Of a DNA stretch of 64,000 nt, positions 15,591 to 22,934 are shown in pieces. The notes under the pieces were generated by a model that saw only the letters and a program-made list of their open reading frames with translations, had not been told where the DNA came from and made no database searches. The stretch's first letter is position 1, and each line of letters begins with the position of its first letter. The DNA is taken from NCBI RefSeq assembly GCF_040276085.1, contig NZ_JBELOK010000001.1, positions 186,001 through 250,000 on the forward strand, given 5' to 3'. Made by a program: the position numbers and the translations under genes. The DNA is from Castellaniella sp040276085. GTDB lineage: Bacteria > Pseudomonadota > Gammaproteobacteria > Burkholderiales > Burkholderiaceae_B.

Positions 15591-17306
15591 TCAGGCACCT
15601 GCAATCGCCTGAACTTCAGGCTGAGACTTACGTTTATGCAACAAGGCCGGGCCGACGCGATTGCGGCCATAGCGCAACGCCATCTGCACAAAGTGCACGG
15701 CAAACACCAGATGACCGAGGGTCATCAGCGAGCCACCCACTGTGCGGGCTTCGAGATAAGGCATGGTGACCAGCACCGAATCCATGAACGGACGCGCGGG
15801 ATCCAGCATGGCAAGGCCTTGCAACCAGCCACCGATGGACAGGCCAATAATGTAGACCCCCATACCCACAACAACGAGCCAGAAGTGCACGATGATCAGC
15901 TTGGGGTGTGGCCATTCCCAGGACATCACGCGGGGCATCACAAAATAGATGGCACCAAACATGACGATGGAGAAGAACGCATACAAGCCCAGGTGCGCGT
16001 GAGCCACCGTGAAGTGCGTGAAGTGAGCCACCCGGCTGACACTGCGCAGGGCTTCGAGAGAGCCCTCGAAGGAGCTGACCGTGTACATCATGGCGCCCAG
16101 CACAATGAAGCGCAGCGTGGGCGAGTAATACATGGTTTTGAAGTGGCCACGCATGGTGAGGTGCTGGTTGACCGAGAAAGCCAGCACAGGGATGATCATC
16201 ATCATCGACTGAACAATGGACAGCGAGATAAGCCAGTGCGGCACCGGCCCACCCACCAGGTGGTGCCCGCCCACCTGGCCATAAAAGAAGGCCAGCGCCC
16301 AGAAACCGATGAGCGACAGGTTGTAGGACTGAATGGGGCGACCAATGATCTTGGGCAGAAAGTAATACACCGAGGCCAAGGCAATCGGGGTGTAATACAG
16401 GCCCAGCACGTTGTGGCCAAACCACCAGTTCATTGTGGCCTGCTCAACCCCGAAGTGCACGCCGGGCACCTTGCCCACGAGATACAGCACGGGAAACCAG
16501 AACAGCGCCGCGCCCATGTACCAGATGGACACGTACAGGTGATCAACCTTGCGGTTGCGCAGGGTGAACACCAGAGGCAATGCAATGAGCGAACCACCGA
16601 TCACCAGCAGAATGCTGATTTGCCAGGGGATTTCGAGCCACTCGAGGCCGTCGTTAATGCCGGCGGCAATGGCACCCAACCCGGCAATGATGCCGGCGTT
16701 CCAGAGCATACAGCCCAGCAATGCAAAGCGGCCGCCATACAGGCGGGTTTTGAGCAAACGCGGCAGCACCCAGATGGCGATACCAAAGGCGGCCATCGGG
16801 CACCAGCCATAGGCCACCATATTAAGGTGCAGCGTGCGCGTGCGACCAAAGGTAAGCCAGGCATATTGAGTGAGGAACTCGGGGTTGTGCAGCTTGATGG
16901 AGCTGATCAGTCCAAACGTGGACGCAGCCACCAGCCAGACAATTGCACAGGACAGGAACACAAACGTAACATACGCTGTGGACTGGTCGGCCTCCATGCG
17001 CTCGGCGAGCTCGGCCTTGAGCTTGCTGGCCAGGGAGGGGTCGATGACAGCCTTGCCGCCCTCAGTGACGATCTGTTGCAGGCCAGCCCGTTGTTCTGGT
17101 GTGGCAGAGGGGTCTTCAACGTGGCCGATTTCGCCTGTTGAGAAAATGACCCCGGCCGCAGCAGGGTTGTCATCAAACATGTTCCGACGCAAAGACCAGA
17201 TAAAAACACCCAGCCCAGTGACGGACAAAATAAAGGTCATTAATAATACGGTGACGGTATCCACAGCGCTTCCAGTGAAGGACAATCGAAGCCCGATCTC
17301 GGGCAT
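15591..17306 (-). CDS. ccoN: cbb3-like haem-copper oxidase subunit I with FixS/CcoS-like N-terminal extension
   Basis: This is the 571-residue catalytic subunit. From motif comparison, the low-spin haem ligand is H160 (RTRTLHLNMVAYGW), and the CuB ligands are H298 (WWFGHNVLGL) and H348/H349 (GGHHL). The cross-linked tyrosine of cbb3 oxidases is Y342, which argues for oxygen reduction, not NO reduction. H436 and H438 (HFTVAHAHLG) bind the haems. The first about 110 residues are extra: one helix (19-38) followed by FIWSLRRNMFDD, which resembles the stand-alone assembly protein CcoS/FixS, then a soluble loop. A GTG at codon 16 with GGAAG before it is an alternative start and would shorten but not remove the extension. 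It is the first gene of a six-gene operon. Confidence 0.93.
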   Translation of the reverse strand: MPEIGLRLSFTGSAVDTVTVLLMTFILSVTGLGVFIWSLRRNMFDDNPAAAGVIFSTGEIGHVEDPSATPEQRAGLQQIVTEGGKAVIDPSLASKLKAELAERMEADQSTAYVTFVFLSCAIVWLVAASTFGLISSIKLHNPEFLTQYAWLTFGRTRTLHLNMVAYGWCPMAAFGIAIWVLPRLLKTRLYGGRFALLGCMLWNAGIIAGLGAIAAGINDGLEWLEIPWQISILLVIGGSLIALPLVFTLRNRKVDHLYVSIWYMGAALFWFPVLYLVGKVPGVHFGVEQATMNWWFGHNVLGLYYTPIALASVYYFLPKIIGRPIQSYNLSLIGFWALAFFYGQVGGHHLVGGPVPHWLISLSIVQSMMMIIPVLAFSVNQHLTMRGHFKTMYYSPTLRFIVLGAMMYTVSSFEGSLEALRSVSRVAHFTHFTVAHAHLGLYAFFSIVMFGAIYFVMPRVMSWEWPHPKLIIVHFWLVVVGMGVYIIGLSIGGWLQGLAMLDPARPFMDSVLVTMPYLEARTVGGSLMTLGHLVFAVHFVQMALRYGRNRVGPALLHKRKSQPEVQAIAGA

Positions 17307-17465
17307 GAGCCCGAATCGGCAACCTGAGATTGTAGCGTTAGTTTTGATCTATGATAAATCTACAAACTTACACAATACGTACAAACCCACATCAAATATG
17401 GGGGTTTCAGCCAGGCGTCAGGCGGCTCTTGGATGCTTTGAACACTTAAACACAGGACTTGAACA

Positions 17466-17888
17466 ATGGAATGCACCCTAGACTGGCAAGGCCCCGGCAG
17501 CATGCTGTTTATCTCTAAAACCGGCAGCGGCCACGTACTGGCCATGGATGGCGCCCCCGAGGGCGGCGGCCAGAACCTGGCTGCCCGCCCCATGGAAACC
17601 GTGCTGACAGGCGCAGGCGGATGCGCCGCCTACGATGTCGTTTTAATTCTCAAACGAGGCCGTCATGCCATCACGGGCTGCAGGGTCAAGCTCACTGCCG
17701 AACGCGCGGAAACCGAGCCAAAAGTTTTTACGGCAATCCATTTTGCGTTTCAGGTTACCGGCAAAGACCTGCCGCAGGCGGCAGTAGAGCGCGCTGTCGA
17801 ACTCTCCCATACCAAGTATTGTTCGGCTGTCGCAATGCTCGAAAAAACTGCCCGCATCACGCACTCGGTGGAAATCCTGGCCGCCTGA
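17466..17888 (+). CDS. OsmC/YhfA family protein
   Basis: This is a 140-residue OsmC-fold protein. The two conserved cysteines of the family lie in TGAGGCAAYDVV and SHTKYCSAVAML, and the ARPMETVLTG segment that precedes the first one is also typical. OsmC/Ohr proteins reduce organic hydroperoxides, while the YhfA subgroup has no well-proven substrate; the sequence is nearer to YhfA. It is transcribed divergently from the oxidase operon across a 160 bp AT-richer spacer, and thyA follows 79 bp later. Confidence 0.9.
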   Translation: MECTLDWQGPGSMLFISKTGSGHVLAMDGAPEGGGQNLAARPMETVLTGAGGCAAYDVVLILKRGRHAITGCRVKLTAERAETEPKVFTAIHFAFQVTGKDLPQAAVERAVELSHTKYCSAVAMLEKTARITHSVEILAA

Positions 17889-17917
17889 GCCTTTAGCCAC
17901 AAAGCGGCAAACGGACA

Positions 17918-17937
17918 CGGCATCTTTCTGGATGCCG
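17918..17937. repeat. Stem-loop between OsmC gene and thyA
   Basis: CGGCATC (17918-17924) and GATGCCG (17931-17937) form a perfect 7 bp stem with the loop TTTCTG. No T-run follows on either strand, so it is not a standard terminator. It lies 30 bp before the thyA start and could affect the leader of that transcript. Confidence 0.5.
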
Positions 17938-17967
17938 GGGGCACTGCTGGAACAATCGGATGTAAAT

Positions 17968-18801
17968 ATGAAGCAATACCTCGAACTTCTTCAAGATATT
18001 CTCGACAACGGCGTGGCCAAGGGCGACCGCACCGGCACCGGCACACGCTCGGTGTTTGGCCGCCAGCTACGGCACAACCTGGCCAATGGGTTTCCGCTGC
18101 TTACCACCAAAAAGCTGCACTTCAAGAGCATTGCCAACGAACTCATCTGGTTTCTCAGCGGCAACACCAATGTTTCATGGCTGCAGGCACACGGCGTGAG
18201 CATCTGGAACGAATGGGCCACCGAAGATAACGAGCTGGGCCCCGTATACGGAAAGCAATGGACGGCATGGCCCACCAAAGACGGCGGCACCATCAATCAG
18301 ATTGATTACGTGGTGAACACCCTAAAAAACAACCCCGACAGCCGCCGCATTTTGTTTCATGGCTGGAATCCCGAATACCTGCCGGACGAAAAAATCAGCC
18401 CCCAGGAAAACGCCCGGCAAGGCCGGATGGCCTTGCCGCCCTGCCATCTGCTGTACCAGTTTTATGTTGCAGAAGGCAAATTATCGGCCCTGCTGTACAT
18501 CAGAAGCTCGGACAGCTTTTTGGGGCTGCCGTACAACATCGCCTCGCTGGCTTTGCTGACACACATGCTTGCCCAGCAATGCAATCTTGAGCCGTACGAA
18601 ATCGTGGTAAGCCTGGGTGACCTGCATGCCTACTCGAACCACACCGAGCAGATCCATACACAACTGCAACGCAGCCCCCGCGACTTGCCGACATTGCACA
18701 TCAAGCGCAAACCAGACTCGATCTACGACTACGCATTTGAAGACTTCGAGATCGTCGACTACAACCCGTATCCGGGTATCTCTGCGCCCATTGCGGTCTA
18801 G
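17968..18801 (+). CDS. thyA: Thymidylate synthase
   Basis: This 277-residue enzyme methylates dUMP to dTMP using methylene-tetrahydrofolate. Conserved parts are KGDRTGTGTRSVFG at the N-terminus, the catalytic cysteine C159 in ALPPCHLLYQFYV, SFLGLPYNIASLALLTHM, and DLHAYSNHTEQ in the C-terminal half. I start it at the ATG at 17968 (MKQYLELLQD), which matches the family; the reading from 17932 adds twelve unrelated residues. The partner gene folA, often found next to thyA, is absent here. Its stop is 3 bp from the stop of the converging lyase gene. Confidence 0.96.
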   Translation: MKQYLELLQDILDNGVAKGDRTGTGTRSVFGRQLRHNLANGFPLLTTKKLHFKSIANELIWFLSGNTNVSWLQAHGVSIWNEWATEDNELGPVYGKQWTAWPTKDGGTINQIDYVVNTLKNNPDSRRILFHGWNPEYLPDEKISPQENARQGRMALPPCHLLYQFYVAEGKLSALLYIRSSDSFLGLPYNIASLALLTHMLAQQCNLEPYEIVVSLGDLHAYSNHTEQIHTQLQRSPRDLPTLHIKRKPDSIYDYAFEDFEIVDYNPYPGISAPIAV

Positions 18802-18804
18802 AAA

Positions 18805-19626
18805 CTAGAGGCCCCCGCGTTGCAAGATGCGACGGGCCCCCACAATGACCGGCAGATCCACCATGCGGCCATCCAGCCGGAAGGCGTACTCGCCGGTTTT
18901 CTCGGCGTGATCCACCACGCGCCGGGCCCAGTCGAGCTCTTCGGGCAACGGCTGGTATACCTGATGCACCACCGCCACTTGCTTGGGGTGGATACACAAC
19001 TGGCCGCCATAGCCCATATCACGTGCCAGCGTTGCTGATTGCTGCAAACCGTCGAGGTTGGAGAAATCGGCAAAGACCGTGTCAATGGGATCGTCCAGGC
19101 CGTGCATGCGGCTGGCCTGCAGCACCTGAAAGCGCACCTGATCCAGAATCTTTCCGGCCCCTTCGGTTTGTGGCCGGGTACCAAACTCGACCATCAGATC
19201 AAGAATGCCAAAGGTAAGACGCACCACGCCATTGGCCTCGGCAATTTTGTCCAGCATCCGCAGACCCTGGGCAGACTCGATCACCGGAATCAGGGGTTTG
19301 CCGGCCCCCGACACCTGATACACGTGATCGGCGGCCTGTGCCTTGGGCAGCATAATGCCCACCACAGACGGCAAGGAGCGGCACAGCGCGAGGTCGTCTT
19401 CAAACCAGGGGGTTGTGCCGTCGTTGATACGGACCCAGACATGATCCTGCGGCGACTGTTGCGCGTGGCGCGCCAGGGCCTCGCGCGCAGCCTCTTTGGC
19501 ATCGGGCGCCACGGAATCTTCGAGATCCACGATCACCGCATCCGCACCGCTGGCGATGGCCTTGGAAAAACGCTCGGGGCGATTGCCCGGCACAAAAAGC
19601 GCAGAGCGCATCAAAGTTTCTTGCAT
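18805..19626 (-). CDS. CitE-like CoA ester lyase (HpcH/HpaI family)
   Basis: This 273-residue TIM-barrel lyase has the opening RSALFVPGNRPERF, the metal-binding DLEDSVAPDAK, PLIPVIESAQGL and a C-terminal GGQLCIHPKQV. These are shared by CitE, malyl-CoA, citramalyl-CoA and methylmalyl-CoA lyases. There are no citrate lyase alpha or gamma genes nearby, so it is more likely a free-standing acyl-CoA lyase. The start at 19626 has AAAGGGGG seven bases upstream. It lies 27 bp after the fumarase gene on the same strand. The exact substrate is not readable from the sequence. Confidence 0.88.
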   Translation of the reverse strand: MQETLMRSALFVPGNRPERFSKAIASGADAVIVDLEDSVAPDAKEAAREALARHAQQSPQDHVWVRINDGTTPWFEDDLALCRSLPSVVGIMLPKAQAADHVYQVSGAGKPLIPVIESAQGLRMLDKIAEANGVVRLTFGILDLMVEFGTRPQTEGAGKILDQVRFQVLQASRMHGLDDPIDTVFADFSNLDGLQQSATLARDMGYGGQLCIHPKQVAVVHQVYQPLPEELDWARRVVDHAEKTGEYAFRLDGRMVDLPVIVGARRILQRGGL

Positions 19627-19653
19627 GGTGTATCCCCCTTTAAACCAGGTCGA

Positions 19654-21177
19654 TCAAGCCTTGGCAGCCACCCGCCGCGCGGCAATGCGTTGCTGCCACT
19701 CTTTGGGGCCGGTGGTGTGCACGGCACTGCCGCGCGCATCCACGGCTACGGTAACCGGCATATCCTGCACACGGAACTCATAGATGGCCTCCATGCCGAG
19801 GTCTTCGAAGCCCACCACACGGGCTTCCCGGATGGCCTTGGACACCAGATAGGCGGAACCGCCCACCGCCATCAGATAAGCAGACTGATGCCGGCGGATG
19901 GCTTCGATGGCTTCTGGACCGCGTTCGGCTTTGCCGATCATGGCCAGCAGTCCGGTTTGCCCCAGCATCATCTCGGTGAAGGCATCCATCCGGGTAGACG
20001 TGGTGGGGCCGGCTGGCCCCACGACTTCGTCGCGCACCGGGCTGACGGGCCCCACGTAATAGATGACCCGGCCGGCAAAATCAACCGGCAGGGACTCGCC
20101 TCGGGCCAGCATGTCCTGAATGCGCTTGTGCGCCGCATCACGGCCCGTGAGGATATGTCCGGACAGCAAGAGGCGCTCGCCGGGCTTCCAGGTGGCAACC
20201 TCTTGGGGCGTGAGTGTATCGAGATTGACCTGACGGGAGGCTTTGTAATCGGGTGTCCAGTGCACATCCGGCCACTCGGAAAGCGGCGGGGGCGGAAGAT
20301 CGGCCGGGCCCGAGCCATCCAGCACAAAATGCACGTGGCGCGTCGCCGCACAATTGGGAATCATGGCCACGGGTTTGGACGCCGCGTGGGTGGCCGCCGT
20401 CTGGATCTTGACATCAAGCACGGTGGTAAGACCACCCAGACCCTGCGCACCGATCCCCAGGGCATTGACCTTCTGATAGAGCTCGATACGCAGTTCTTCG
20501 AGTTTGTTTTGCGGCCCGCGCTGAAGCAGCTCATACATGTTGATGTCCTGCATCAAAGACTGCTTGGCCATCAGCATGGCTTTTTCGGCCGTGCCACCCA
20601 CCCCGATACCGAGCATACCGGGCGGGCACCAACCCGCCCCCATTGTGGGCACGGTTTTCAGCACCCAATCCACCACCGAATCGTTGGGATTGAGCATGAC
20701 AAATTTGCTTTTGTTTTCTGAGCCGCCGCCCTTGGCTGCCACCTGGATATCCACGGTGTTGCCTGGCACAAGCTCTACCTGCAGAACACAGGGGGTGTTG
20801 TCCCGCGTGTTGCGGCGGGTAAACAGGGGGTCGTCGAGAATGGACGCCCGCAAGGGGTTGTCGGGATTGGTGTAGCCACGCCGCACGCCTTCGTCGCACA
20901 GAGCCTGCAAGCTTTGCTGCGTATCAAAGCGGACATCCATGCCGATTTTCATGAAGACGTTGACGATGCCGGTGTCCTGGCAAATAGGCCGGTGGCCTTC
21001 GGCGCACAGACGCGAATTGGTGAGGATCTGGGCAATGGCATCGCGCGCCGCCGGGCTTTCTTCAAGCTCGTAGGCTCGCGCCAAGTGATGAATGTAATCC
21101 AGAGGGTGATAGATGCTGATGAACTGAACAGCATCTTCAATTGACTGGATCAGGTCGTCTTCGGGGATGGTGGTCAT
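19654..21177 (-). CDS. fumA: Class I fumarate hydratase (iron-sulfur)
   Basis: This 507-residue single-chain class I fumarase is an oxygen-sensitive 4Fe-4S enzyme of the TCA cycle that interconverts fumarate and malate. The alpha part contains GHRPICQDTGIVNVF and the cluster-binding PNCAATRHVHF. The beta part contains GPTTSTRMDAF and a C-terminal VAVDARGSAVHTTGP. The length and the fused alpha-beta organisation match betaproteobacterial FumA/FumB-type enzymes. GGAAAGGAAA precedes the ATG. The start overlaps the enoyl-CoA hydratase stop by one base (TAATG), so translation is coupled. Confidence 0.94.
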   Translation of the reverse strand: MTTIPEDDLIQSIEDAVQFISIYHPLDYIHHLARAYELEESPAARDAIAQILTNSRLCAEGHRPICQDTGIVNVFMKIGMDVRFDTQQSLQALCDEGVRRGYTNPDNPLRASILDDPLFTRRNTRDNTPCVLQVELVPGNTVDIQVAAKGGGSENKSKFVMLNPNDSVVDWVLKTVPTMGAGWCPPGMLGIGVGGTAEKAMLMAKQSLMQDINMYELLQRGPQNKLEELRIELYQKVNALGIGAQGLGGLTTVLDVKIQTAATHAASKPVAMIPNCAATRHVHFVLDGSGPADLPPPPLSEWPDVHWTPDYKASRQVNLDTLTPQEVATWKPGERLLLSGHILTGRDAAHKRIQDMLARGESLPVDFAGRVIYYVGPVSPVRDEVVGPAGPTTSTRMDAFTEMMLGQTGLLAMIGKAERGPEAIEAIRRHQSAYLMAVGGSAYLVSKAIREARVVGFEDLGMEAIYEFRVQDMPVTVAVDARGSAVHTTGPKEWQQRIAARRVAAKA

Positions 21178-21944
21178 TATTTTCCTTTCCAGACAGGCGC
21201 ACGTTTTTCAGCGAAGGCAGTTGCTCCTTCGTGGGCATCCTGGGAACTGAAGATATGCGCAATGCGTGGCCGCTGAAGATCAAACATGTCCTCGGGACGC
21301 CAGTTGCGCGATTGCGAGATGATGGCCTTGGCGGTTTGCACGGCCAGCGGGCCATTGGCGGCAATGGTGCGAGCCATGGCCAGCGCGGATTCAAGGGCCT
21401 GCCCCGGCTGGGCCAGGCGGTTCACCAACCCCAGTTGGTGCAATCGGCCAGCATCCAGGAAATCACCCGTCAGTACCGCCTCCATGGCCATATGATAGGG
21501 AATACGTGCGGGCAGGCGCAACATGCCACCAGACCCAGGCACCAGACCGCGTTTGACCTCAGGAACCCCAAATCTGGCGTCTTCAGCGGCAACGATCAGG
21601 TCGCAGGCCAGGGCGAGTTCGCAGCCACCCGCCAGTGCGTAGCCTTCGACCGCGGCGATAAGCGGCTTTTTGGGCGGGCGCTCGCACAGGCCGCCAAAGC
21701 CCCGATTGCCGACATAGGGCCGCTGTCCGGTGGCCGCAAATGCCTTGAGATCCATGCCCGAACAGAAATGCCCACCCGCGCCGGTGAGAATGCCCAGACG
21801 CAAATCAGGATCGGCATCCAGTTGATCAAGCCCAGCCGCCAGGGCCTGGGCTGTCTCGAGATTGACCGCATTGCGGGCATGTGGACGATTCAGGCGCAGG
21901 ATCAAAATCCCGTCTTGTTGCTGCACCTCGAGGCACTCGCTCAT
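21177..21944 (-). CDS. Enoyl-CoA hydratase/isomerase family protein
   Basis: This is a 255-residue crotonase-fold protein. The oxyanion-hole segments are GAGGHFCSGMDLKAF and EGYALAGGCELALACD, and the usual acidic catalytic position is in FGVPEVKRGLVPGSGG. The start is the ATG at 21944 (MSECLEVQQQD), which has GGAG at proper spacing; the reading frame upstream of it is unrelated sequence. It is the first gene of an operon with fumarase and a CitE-like lyase and is divergent from glyQ. The substrate is unknown; the neighbours suggest short dicarboxyl- or hydroxyacyl-CoA metabolism. Confidence 0.92.
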   Translation of the reverse strand: MSECLEVQQQDGILILRLNRPHARNAVNLETAQALAAGLDQLDADPDLRLGILTGAGGHFCSGMDLKAFAATGQRPYVGNRGFGGLCERPPKKPLIAAVEGYALAGGCELALACDLIVAAEDARFGVPEVKRGLVPGSGGMLRLPARIPYHMAMEAVLTGDFLDAGRLHQLGLVNRLAQPGQALESALAMARTIAANGPLAVQTAKAIISQSRNWRPEDMFDLQRPRIAHIFSSQDAHEGATAFAEKRAPVWKGK

Positions 21945-22040
21945 GTGTTCTCCGACAAAGTGGATAAAATGGTCGTTTTGGGCGCAGCCAGCACTGTACC
22001 CGAGTTTCAGACAGAACCTTTGCGGATACCCCGCCACGCC

Positions 22041-22934
22041 ATGCTCACATTTCAACAACTTATTTTATCCCTCCAGCAATACTGGGACAGGCAGGGCTGC
22101 ACCCTGCTGCAGCCGTACGACATGGAAGTCGGGGCCGGTACTTCACACACCGCCACCTTTTTGCGGGCCATTGGCCCCGAACCCTGGCGCGCTGCCTACG
22201 TGCAGCCGTCACGCCGTCCCAAAGACGGCCGCTACGGTGACAACCCCAACCGTCTGCAACATTATTACCAGTTCCAGGTTGTGCTCAAGCCTGCTCCCCT
22301 CGACATCATCGATCTATACCTGGGCTCTTTGCGGGCACTGGGCATCGATCCCCAGCAGCACGACATCCGCTTTGTAGAAGACGATTGGGAAAACCCCACC
22401 CTGGGCGCCTGGGGGCTGGGTTGGGAGGTCTGGCTCAACGGAATGGAAGTCACGCAATTCACGTACTTCCAGCAAGTAGGCGGGCTGGACTGCAACCCGA
22501 CCATGGGAGAGATCACCTACGGGCTTGAGCGCCTGGCCATGTATCTGCAAGGGGTCGAGTCTGTCTATGATCTGGTCTGGACACAGGCACCCGACGGGCG
22601 TTGCGTGTACTACCGCGACGTGTTTCACCAAAACGAGGTCGAGCAATCCACCTACAACTTCGAATACGCCGCGACACCCATGCTGTTTTCTCATTTCAAC
22701 GATTACGAATCCGAGGCCAAACGCCTGATCGAAGTGCCACTGGCCCTGCCGGCCTACGAGGCCACGCTCAAGGCGGCTCACACATTTAATCTGCTGGATG
22801 CCCGCGGTGCCATCAGCGTCACCGAACGCGCCACCTATATTGGCCGTATCCGGGTACTGTCCCGCGCGGTGGCCCAGGCGTACTTTGATTCGCGCGAACG
22901 GCTTGGGTTTCCCATGCTGGAGGCACAGGCATGA
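22041..22934 (+). CDS. glyQ: Glycine--tRNA ligase alpha subunit
   Basis: This 297-residue subunit carries the class II aminoacylation core of the tetrameric glycyl-tRNA synthetase. It begins MLTFQQLILSLQQYW and has EVGAGTSHTATFLRA and YVQPSRRPKDGRYGDNPNR (motif 2 region), as in all GlyQ proteins. The ATG at 22041 gives the standard length. The beta subunit gene follows with an ATGA overlap, ensuring balanced synthesis. It heads a plus-strand operon running to gloA. Confidence 0.97.
   Translation: MLTFQQLILSLQQYWDRQGCTLLQPYDMEVGAGTSHTATFLRAIGPEPWRAAYVQPSRRPKDGRYGDNPNRLQHYYQFQVVLKPAPLDIIDLYLGSLRALGIDPQQHDIRFVEDDWENPTLGAWGLGWEVWLNGMEVTQFTYFQQVGGLDCNPTMGEITYGLERLAMYLQGVESVYDLVWTQAPDGRCVYYRDVFHQNEVEQSTYNFEYAATPMLFSHFNDYESEAKRLIEVPLALPAYEATLKAAHTFNLLDARGAISVTERATYIGRIRVLSRAVAQAYFDSRERLGFPMLEAQA

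Noticed and set aside
15591..17306. Subunit I as a nitric oxide reductase
   Set aside because: The cross-link tyrosine (Y342) before GGHHL is retained, and a FixO-type subunit and SCO gene follow; all point to an oxygen-reducing cbb3-like enzyme.
17344..17358. FNR-like site TTGAT-CTATG-ATAAA upstream of the oxidase operon
   Set aside because: The spacer is five, not four, and the right half has a mismatch from ATCAA. Tempting because cbb3 operons are often FNR-controlled, but too weak to list as a feature.
21141..22040. Long plus-strand frame leading into glyQ
   Set aside because: It is the antisense shadow of the enoyl-CoA hydratase gene; GlyQ similarity begins exactly at the ATG at 22041.
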